64,000 nucleotides of DNA from Taenia hydatigena (taxonomy: Eukaryota; Platyhelminthes; Cestoda; Cyclophyllidea; Taeniidae): NCBI GenBank assembly GCA_036345935.2, contig JADWOT020001562.1, positions 744,001 to 808,000 on the forward strand, read 5' to 3'. Below, in pieces: positions 35,301 to 43,707 of the stretch; the first letter of the stretch is position 1, and every line of letters starts with the position of its first letter. A program made the position numbers and the translations under genes. The notes below the pieces were generated by a model that was not told the DNA's origin, did no database searches, and was given only the letters and a program-made list of their open reading frames with translations.

Positions 35301-36324
35301 GTGTCTTCCGCGAACACCGTTGGAAATTTATCGACTGGCACAAACTGCTTTCTTGATTTGTGACCCTTCGCGACGTAGCGACCTGCTCTACCGACTCACC
35401 ACATTCCTCTCCTTCAACGAATACAATAGAGCTCCGATTTCCTGTCTTCTTCTCGCCTTTCAACATGTTCCCTCCACTCCAATGTCAAGTCTGGATAATG
35501 TCTATCAATTCCTTGCCTGGGAGGAGGCTGAGGAGTCGGTTGATGTCGAGTTCATCTCCAATTTTCAAAAGACTTCCTTCTGGTCTTCAACTCCGACGGT
35601 TACATCCCTACGAGACCTTGTCTCGAATTTAGTGGACGATTTTTGCTATGTGAGAGGTGATAACGCTGACGACACCTCGAGAGCTCTCCGCCTTATCCTC
35701 ACAGCTCATGCATTCACAAATCTAGAGGTTAAGAAGTCTTCTACTTATCGGTTCGGTTTGGTCGGCTGGCTCCTCAGGGCCAGACTTATCAATTGGATTA
35801 ATACCCTTACAAAGGACGTTGAGGTGGAATCAGCGCTACAGTTGATGCTTCGAGTCTGTTCTCTCTCTGTCGATGTAATCCTACTGACTGTTCAATTGGA
35901 TTTGCGACGATCTTCCACCACTCCTTCCAACAAGAAACTCTCAGCATGTCAGCGAGGTGTTCTGGCGTGTTGCGAACGGCTTTTCGAAGTGTTGGTGTCC
36001 CTTCTTTCTACGTCGTCGCAGCACCTTCCTCTTGTAAGTTTAATTTTATTGTATAACCAATTTTTTTAGGTTGTTTTCAGCCTTTTTCGGCTAGTTCCCT
36101 GCCTCAGTGATGACCAAATCACGGAACTTGGTGGACTTTTGAGGGATTTACCTGTGGACGATCTTCCTACTCCCACTCCCGTTGGTATTTCATCCATCCT
36201 GCCACCGCTGCAGAGTGCCTGTATCAAGCGTTCTTTTGAGCGTCTGAAGATACCATTAACTCAATCACTTGCTCACTGGATACAAAGAACCCTTTCCCCT
36301 TCTCCTCTTTTATCCCTCACCTAG
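32377..36324 (+). CDS. Coiled-coil, Ser-rich protein of about 1041 residues; possibly ICE1-like
   Basis: Exons: 32377-32475, 32604-32849, 32893-33144, 33192-33755, 34106-34193, 34272-34385, 34455-34553, 34625-36033, 36070-36324; all phases agree, though the 33755/34106 junction is the weakest. Residues about 25-200 start with a Cys pair (CKSCEN) and continue as a coiled coil with LQRQVEEGLSLQREVQHLRK. The middle is basic, Ser/Pro-rich and probably nuclear (RRRPSKRRRRN). The last 450 residues are a helical domain without a motif I know. The Cys-x-x-Cys followed by a QVEE-containing coiled coil resembles the N-terminus of little elongation complex subunit 1, which acts in snRNA transcription; this is a guess from memory. 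The start is the first ATG that splices in frame. Cyclophilin H starts 130 bp after the stop. Confidence 0.75.
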
Positions 36325-36454
36325 TACATGAAAACCCTCACCTTTTTTTAACTGTAAATACAAAGAAGACTTGCACTAATTCCTTTCTGTGTGTTCATCA
36401 ATGCTTTGGCCTCGAAGTGCCGTCTTTTATGCATTGGTTTGTATGACAGAGAGA

Positions 36455-37212
36455 ATGGCGGTTCCAGCTCCCATGGTAGCCGAACGGATGAACAATCCGA
36501 AGAATCCGGTCGTCTTTTTTGACATCTCTATTGGGGGCCAGGATATTGGTCGGATTCAACTCGAGCTCTTCGCCGATGTGACGCCCAAAACGGCAGAAAA
36601 TTTTCGGTTTGGTGTTTGTCTCACACTAACCCCTCTTCTGCAGCCAACTCTGCACGGGCGAGTATCGCAAGGATGGCGTGCCCACGGGCTACAAGGGCTG
36701 CACCTTCCATCGTATCATCAAGGATTTTATGGTCCAGGGTGGAGATTTTGTCAATGTAACCTCTCCATCACTCATTTTTATGCCCTTCTCCCTTGTTCTT
36801 GTTTAGGGAGATGGAACCGGTTCCTGCAGTATTTACGGTGGCTCCAAATTCTCCGACGAGAATTTTATCATGAAGCATTCTTCACCGGGAATGCTTTCGA
36901 TGGTAAGTCATTCCCAGACGTTCAACTTCCACCTCCTCTAGGCGAATAGTGGGAAAGACACTAATGGGTGTCAGTTTTTCATCACCTGTGCCCCATGTGA
37001 CTTTCTGGACGGGAAGCACGTTGTATTCGGTTAGTTTGATCGGACTTGATTACTTTGAGTATTTCATTGATGTTAGTGCCCAATATGGTTCCCTTTTCAT
37101 AGGTCAAGTCGTCGATGGAATGTTGGTGCTCAAGAAGATTGAAAATGTCCCCACGGGGCCTCACAATCGTCCAAAGGTCCCAGTTGTTATTACTCAGTGT
37201 GGAGAAATGTAG
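36455..37212 (+). CDS. PPIH: Peptidyl-prolyl isomerase H (cyclophilin H, U4/U6 snRNP)
   Basis: Nuclear cyclophilin that binds the U4/U6-60K/90K proteins of the tri-snRNP and assists spliceosome assembly. Exons: 36455-36606, 36644-36755, 36807-36902, 36942-37029, 37103-37212, giving 185 residues; introns are only 37-73 nt. Motifs: [20 protein letters not shown], the catalytic block [15 protein letters not shown] with the Arg, Phe and Gln of the active site, [20 protein letters not shown], and the PPIH-type C-terminus [10 protein letters not shown]. The N-terminus is about eight residues longer than in human PPIH (177). The position of cyclophilin A Trp121 is Phe here. AATAAA lies directly after the stop, and a TATGACAG acceptor-like site sits 5 nt before the ATG. 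TIPIN follows 115 bp downstream. Confidence 0.96.
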
Positions 37213-37327
37213 AAATAAAGTTCTTTTTCCTACCTACTCTATTCTTGCTAGCTATTCCTGTTCTGGAGGCATTTCCTAGGCAGTTCGACATTCGCTGGCG
37301 ACACCGCATGTTTCAGGAGTGCTGATC

Positions 37328-38473
37328 ATGGACGAATTGGAAAGTTCTTCGACTGGGAGTTTTTTCCTACCTCCTAAGCCTATTATGACTAGCACTCAGG
37401 TTGGCGAGCGCTCATTGAGTGACAGTCGACCAAGAAGACGACTCAGACCACTCGATTCAGACGATGATGATGGGGACGGTGGAGACATCCCTGATGTCAG
37501 TGCTGCACCATTTCCCATTCTGACTCATCCGGCTGTTTCTCCAGTTGGTGATCATTTCAGCGAAGAGGGCGAAGAATTAGACGTTGGTGTTGGTGGTGGT
37601 ATTGACGTGGACTCGGTTCCCTCGGCTGATGAAGAGGGTAGTGATGAAGCAGAGGTTCAAGATCTGGACATTAAAACGTTGCGTCAACTTAAAAGTATCT
37701 CGGCAAGTGCTCGAAAGAAGACTGCACGACGACCACAGCCCAAGTTGGATCCACAAACGTACGCAAATTTTATTACTCGTTTTACCTTTTTTCCTTTCTA
37801 AGCCTTCTCGGTGAACGCGGTCTTCCAGCTCTCTTGAAGGACTTTGAAAATGTCCGATTTCGAGGCCGTGGTCATGAGGTAAACCGACTGGAATTTCTAA
37901 CGCACTTTTCCTGAATAGTTCGAAGATCTGGATAAGTTGATGTTCATCTATGAGTCGTGGGCGAATCGGATGCTGCCAAAATTCTCCTTCATGGATGTGA
38001 TAGAACGGTTAGAAGCTGTAGGCTCCAAACGAGAGGTCCAATCAGCCCTGAGGGGTATGCGGGCCGGCACCTGGCCACCAACTATTACCTCTGAATTTGT
38101 CCGTGATAGCAGTGACAGCAATTCGGAAAACGAGATGCCACTGCCTTTGGACAATCCACCGGAAAGTGAGGACATGCAGGAGTTACTGCGACTCCCTGAA
38201 GACGAGTCAGAGTCGCCAAAATCGTCTTCTCCTCTATCACTTCATCCTCCTGTGCCCTCCACTTCGACGATTGTGGCGGAAACGGAGTACGAGCAGGAGG
38301 AGGAGGAGAAGGAGAGTGTTGCAGCACGGATTGAACGAAATCGTCAGGCAGCTTTACAACGTCTGGAGGCAAAACGACGTGCGTCCATGCCCCACACCTA
38401 CACCTCGTACAGAGGCAGCCCCTCGGTTCTGCGAAAAGCTCTGCGTCCCCTGAATCCCTCAAACAATATATAA
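37328..38473 (+). CDS. TIPIN: TIMELESS-interacting protein (TIPIN/Swi3)
   Basis: Subunit of the replication fork protection complex; binds TIMELESS and RPA and supports checkpoint signalling and fork stability. Exons: 37328-37758, 37803-37878, 37919-38473, giving 353 residues. The N-terminal 140 residues are acidic and disordered. The Swi3 domain follows (about 145-215): KLDPQTLLGERGLPALLKDF, RFRGRGHEFEDLDKL and VGSKREVQSALRGM. Near residues 306-324 sits RIERNRQAALQRLEAKRR, the RPA32-binding helix type shared by TIPIN, XPA and UNG2. Human TIPIN is 301 residues. A strong acceptor-like GCATGTTTCAG lies 10 nt before the ATG, and the cyclophilin H stop is only 115 bp upstream. Confidence 0.93.
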
Positions 38474-39519
38474 TGAAGGAAATAACGTCAAAGACCTGGT
38501 GGATTTCGTTGTGAAAATAATTTCCGTCTAGAGTGTGTAGTAGTCCGGAATTGCAAAGCCTTTGAAAGCCTTAACAGGTCGGTGTCGTCGCTTGCGGCTG
38601 TGTCGACTTTCTGCTGACTGGGTGGGTTGTCGCAATATAGAATGCTACTTAATAAGTTTAAGTAGCGTCACAAAATATATACGGAGTGACGCGGAATTTA
38701 GTGCAGAAAGTATGATGCTAGGAGACGAGATTCATTCTCACCTTGACCACTAGATCAAAAGTTATGCTTATGCCGATGTTGATTGGCGTGTCAAAGTCGT
38801 GACTTCTTTCTCAAAACAATTTAGCTTTCTGAAGCAGTGTAATGACAAATCCGATGTCAAGCATGTATTCTTCTCTATGAGAATATCATTGGTGAGGAAC
38901 GCTGTAACTTTTTTGGCACAGTACCAATTGAAGTTATGCCTGACATGATTGTAGGGAGGTGAGGTTCTGGAAAGTGTCACTTACAAGGTATCAGTGTCTG
39001 AACTTTAGTACCTCGAATCGATCTTCAGCTAGTAGTGTCAACAAAATCACTAAATGCTCATGGGTTCGAATTGGTGGTAAAATAAATGCAGTAAAAGTTA
39101 TGGCCTTGGTAATTGGGACGAACTACTTAAGTAATATCAGTAGCAAGAAATGGGCAGTATACAGCTTGGCGCATTAGGGGAGTTTATTCAACTTGTGATC
39201 GAAATTTAACAAATCCACCCAGTGAACAATGGAGAGGACGTTATCCTGTGGAATAGCTCTTCGAAATCCGTATTCTACCGCTTGTAATTGTTAATGATAG
39301 TGGACGTGAAGATAAAATCCCATGACACCAGTTATTTTTATGGTTCCAAATTTAGAGTGGAGATAATTATTTTGTCACCGATCGAGTTAATTTTGGGCAT
39401 ATGTCAGTTGTATTAGAAGTTTCAGATCTCAAAAGCGATGTTTGGTGACATGAGTGATGGATATTTCAAACCTGCGATCACGTTAATTTGGCAATGCGTG
39501 AAGCGCTGAAACAGTATTT
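38474..39519. other. Intergenic, nothing recognised
   Basis: About 1 kb downstream of TIPIN, AT-rich and without recognisable coding or RNA signal. Confidence 0.35.
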
Positions 39520-39544
39520 GTGGGGGATGAATTCCACGGAGTTA

Positions 39545-40280
39545 GCTCATTGTGTTCCAATCTAACCTTCATTGTCTTCGCTTTCCGTCGACGAGATGCA
39601 CAATTTGCAATCCCTCCTCCACTTTATTGTGCACCCACTAAATTGGGATCCCACGTGCGACGATATGTAAACTGGTACTGCATTACAATTATCTCCCCTT
39701 CCGCGAGATTAGGCCAAAATTGTCAACTGAACTGCTACATACTGCTGTGCCAAGAGGTGTAGCCTCCTTGTGGCCTAACTACTGGGAAAGTTGATTTAAT
39801 CAGGTGAAGTAAATCCTTTACTTCATGTGTAGGGTGGATAGGAATTTGCAGTCACCTCAGTGCGCCCGTAGGCTTGATTTGCCATGGTATTCACATGGAT
39901 GGCCATAAGGTGGGTTCGGTTGGCGATTTGGCTTGCCTGGATGCATTGACTTGATGTAGCTTGTTTGGACTTGTCAAGTGCGTGCATTGCACGACAAAGG
40001 CGGGAATGTGTCAACCGGCCCCGTTTGTGCCCTGGACTACCTTCATGTTATTTGTTAGGCCTAATTTTGATGGTGTGGGTTGGGGCTGTGCGGCGGACAG
40101 GACTGGAACCTGCTTGCCCCACGAGTTGACCGTACAACGAGACACTTGAGAGTCACTTGCTCTTTTTCTTTATTCAATTGTACCAGTTCTTTTCTTTAGC
40201 TTTTAGGATGACTGTGTAAATTAATTTGACTTGTTATTTCAGGAAGAAATCTAGTGCAAATCACCGCCTTCTACTCCACA
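39545..40280 (+). repeat. Unclassified dispersed repeat, copy 1
   Basis: Shares ordered, diverged blocks with 53895-54740: CCTCCTCCA..TTCATTGTGCA-like near 39610, TGTGCCAAGA near 39747, AGGGTGGATAGGAATTTGCAGT near 39831 (against AGGGTGAATAGTAATTTGCAGT), GCGTGCATTGCA near 39980, and CTCCACACCATGGA near 40275. No open frame is conserved between the copies, so I cannot place it in a class. Confidence 0.55.
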
Positions 40281-40726
40281 CCATGGATATAGCCATCGCT
40301 CTGGTTAGCCTTGTCATTGAATGCGTAGATACCGGAGGCCACGTAAGTCAGTACATCACGGCGTGTTTATACCGGTAGTCATTTAAAATGATTTAGATGT
40401 TTATGCCATTGAAACTGCGTCATGACTTCCTGCATTCTGATTGATGGAATTAAGTCCCAGTCTTTTGGCTCCATAAAATTGGGGCTCAGAGATTTGACCC
40501 TGTTTATTGAATCTATAGTCCATACGTAATAACTCAAAACGTATGGTCCGACCTCACTTGAGCTTTGTGAAATGTCACTGTGATAGCTTTCCTTCAAAGA
40601 ATTGTTTGTTTGGTGATGTGGTTAATTTTTTGTTTATCCACATTGGCATTTGAAAGTAGGAGATTAAAGATGGGCTTTTTTCAACCACCGAATTTCTCTT
40701 AATTATAAGAATTATAATTATAATTA

Positions 40727-41596
40727 TGGACTGCCGGTTTCCGATCAGGGTAACAGAGGTGGCCGCATCGCCCAAGCTGCGTAGGCTGGCCTACGGGCCA
40801 TGCCAGCAACTTGTTTCCCTCTGCCCGTTGAATATATATGTATATATATATATTCTACCCTAGTACTCTGCCTTCTTTTACCTTCAAGAGAGCCCTCAAG
40901 ACGCTACATTGGTGGCAGCGGAAAGTGGACCCGACTCTCTGGGGATTCTATTCCGATCTCTACCGCGCGTGGCATATTGCAGCGGTACGAAAGAAGAGTA
41001 TGTGCTACGGATGGGAGCATCTCTGACCTCCCATAGCAGAAGGGCTAAGATCGACGTCCGGCTTCGGCGCCTACCTCATCTCCGTGTTCTACAGGAAAGC
41101 TGTTAAGAACTGAAGCGACACTAGCCATGGACCACCTGGAAAAGTTTCGTTCCGGAGACTACCCCTAATATACTTGCTTAAGGACATCTGTGTGCCAGCG
41201 CCTCCCTATGGGCATACTGATAGTCGGCAGGACTTCTTATTCTGAATTTTGTTCCCTAGCCGGACGAAACTCCAAGTCCAGTCGAATGTCGCCGACTGGC
41301 ATGGTTGGCTCGTAGGTGCTTCTTGCAGCACTGATTAAGTTGTGATGGCTGACGCGGGAGGTTTACTAAGGGGCGCGTCGGCGACGACGCTCAAGGGAGA
41401 AGAGGGGCAGTATAATACTTTGTTTGTTTGAACTACCGCTTTCGGTCGGGGTCACAGAGGTGGCCGCATTGCCCAGGCCGCGTAGACTGGCCTCCGGATT
41501 ATGCCGACAGCTTATTTCCCTCTGCCCGTTGAATATGTATATTCTACCCTAGTATTCTGCCTTCTTTTGCCTTCGAGAGAGTCTCGGGACGCTACA
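40727..41596 (+). mobile_element. TRIM-like retrotransposon, near-complete copy 1
   Basis: 5' LTR about 40727-40908, internal region 40909-41410 and 3' LTR 41411-41596. The 5' LTR start is blurred by an ATTATA microsatellite. After the LTR end GACGCTACA comes TTGGTGGCAGCGGAAAG, the likely primer-binding site, and a purine tract AAGGGAGAAGAGGGGCAG lies directly before the 3' LTR. There is no gag or pol coding sequence, which fits a terminal-repeat retrotransposon in miniature that is mobilised in trans. Taeniid TRIMs of this kind are known from Echinococcus. A TA-rich run inside the 5' LTR (about 40835-40856) could serve as its TATA region. Confidence 0.85.
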
Positions 41597-42292
41597 GTTC
41601 ATGCTAGTCGGTGGCCATAACTCGAACATGTGGGAGTGAATAAAGTGGAGGACTACATTCGTACAGCCTGGCAAATGCATCACAAGATCTTGCTGGCTTT
41701 CCAAAGGAAGGTCTTATGAAGGATCTGGAGGGTTCGAGGAGTGGTAGATGGACCTTTTATGGAGTTTAACTACAGTGAAATTTGTAAACATCAACTTGGG
41801 TAGAAACTGCAAGACTGCATAAGTCTAGATCAAAACTGTTTCGAAGATAGGAGCGGATCCAACAAAACGTCACGTGACGTGCCGAGATCTCCCTGAGGAC
41901 CCAGTAACCCATATCAGAGTGGATGATATGATCGAAAGGCATCCCAAGTCGAATGGAGTAAGGGAAGAGAAGACCTAAGGGCCCCTATAAATGAGCATGC
42001 AGTCAAACGAAGTTCGGATTCCCAGCATGATTGTCAAATACTTTTAGCGGTTTTTCATAACGCCTTTATGTTTATAAGCGCATTTGCAAATTACTGGTTA
42101 TGTGTATAGGACATGTGACGAAACTAAAAAGGGGTCACAGAACATTTTTGTTGCACTATTTTAGTCTCAATTGCATTAGTAGTCAGCATTTACTTTTGGT
42201 ACAGTACTCCCATGATTTCAGTCTGGATATTATCCCAAATTTGCTATTTGTTAAAGCCCAACAAAACAAAAAATTCATTTGCTAACTTTATT
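41597..42292. other. Spacer between two TRIMs
   Basis: About 0.7 kb of non-coding DNA. No gene or further LTR recognised. Confidence 0.35.
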
Positions 42293-43306
42293 TGTAATAC
42301 TGTGTTTGTTTGGACTTCCTGTCTCTGATCGGGGTAAAAAAGGTGGTCATATTGCTCTGAGCTGCGTGGTCTGGCCTCCAGGCCATGCCATCAGCCCCAT
42401 TCCCTCTGTAATTTGAATATATGTATATTCTGCCCTGGTACTCTGCCTTCTTTCGCCTTCAAGGGAGACTCAGGACGCTACATTGGTAGCAGCGGAAAGC
42501 GGACCCGACTTTATAGGGTTCCTATCCCGATCTCTATCACTTGTGGCACATTGCAGTGGTGCATGAGAAGTGCATGTGCTGCTGACTGGCGTATCTCCGA
42601 CGTCTCCTAGCAGAAAAGCGAAAAACGACGTCCACCTTCGACATCTACTCTATCTCCGTACTCCACAGGAGAGCTATTAACAACTGAAGTGACACCAGCC
42701 ATGGACCACCGGCAGAACCTCTTACTTCCGGAACTCCAAGTCCAGTCAAACTGCCAAAATGAACCCCTGACGTTGGTGTCGAGCATCGCCCTAATCGCGT
42801 TGAATGTCAGCGACTGGCATGGTTAGCTCGTATGTGCTTCTTGTAGCATTGATTACGATGTGATAGTTTGCGCGGGAGGTCCACGAAAGGGGGCATCGGC
42901 GACAATGCTCAAAGGAGAAGAGAGACAAAGCAAAACCTTGATTGGCTGGATTGCTGGTTGTAATCAGACTCAGAGAGGTGGCCATATTATCCTAGTTGCG
43001 TTGGTTGGCCTGCGGTCCATGCCTGTAGTACCTGGTTTGTTTGTACTACCGGTTTTTGGTTAGGGTCAGAGGGGTGACCATCTTGCCCTAGCTGCATAGG
43101 TTGGACGCTGGGCTATGCCAGCGGCTTATCTCCCCCTGCCCGTTAAATATATATATTCCACCCTAGTATTCTGTCTTCTTTTGCCTTCGAGGGAGCTTCG
43201 GGACGCTACAATGCCAGCAGCTCATTTCCCTCTGTCTGTTGAATGTATGTATTCTGCCCTGGCACTTTGCTTTCTTTTGCCTTCAAGGGAGCCTTGAGAC
43301 GCTGCT
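42293..43306 (+). mobile_element. TRIM-like retrotransposon, near-complete copy 2, interrupted
   Basis: 5' LTR 42293-42482 (TGTAATACTG...GACGCTACA), primer-binding-site-like TTGGTAGCAGCGGAAAGC directly after it, internal region without coding capacity, and a purine tract near 42911. The 3' LTR begins about 42959 and is cut after ATGCC at 43023 by a second LTR. It resumes at 43211 (ATGCCAGCAGCTC) and ends near 43306. Same orientation as copy 1, about 700 bp downstream of it. Confidence 0.85.
43024..43210 (+). mobile_element. Nested solo LTR with 5-bp target duplication
   Basis: 187-bp LTR starting TGTAGTACCTGG and ending GGGACGCTACA, flanked by ATGCC on both sides (43019-43023 and 43211-43215). 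It lies inside the 3' LTR of TRIM copy 2, which can be rejoined across it. This defines the LTR ends as TG...CA. Confidence 0.9.
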
Positions 43307-43707
43307 TTGCTTTTTGTGGCTAACAATTATTATTATTACGAAGAATGCAGAGACCTAGGCTTCGTTTCAATAAATCAGGAACATTCCATCGATATACCCG
43401 CTATTATTATGCACAAAAAACGATTATTTTTGCAGTTTAAAATTATTAAAATGCACTTAAGCGCATATGTTGTTGATAATTTGAGTGCAGGGACTTTAAT
43501 GGTGAGCTTAGTTTTATTGCGCTCGTCTAGGATTTGTTTATACTTATCATTATTAATGCCTCTCTCCTCCTTGATTGGTCGTGATAACGTACCCTCCTGT
43601 CGCGCCTAATTAGGGGTTCGGTATGGTGAGTCGTTCTTTGTTTTTCTAGTTCAGCCCTAAACTCAATAGGAATACCTCTTTTCGGTCCTACTAGGACGAA
43701 TTGTATG

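Noticed and set aside
40071..40150. Possible tRNA-like stretch with a TGGAACCTG region
   Set aside because: No consistent acceptor stem, anticodon arm or clear A/B boxes could be folded.
40800..41106. Frames in TRIM LTRs with LLPSREP-like peptides, repeated in several copies
   Set aside because: The repeated peptide reflects LTR nucleotide conservation; copies carry stops and shifts, and TRIMs have no coding capacity.
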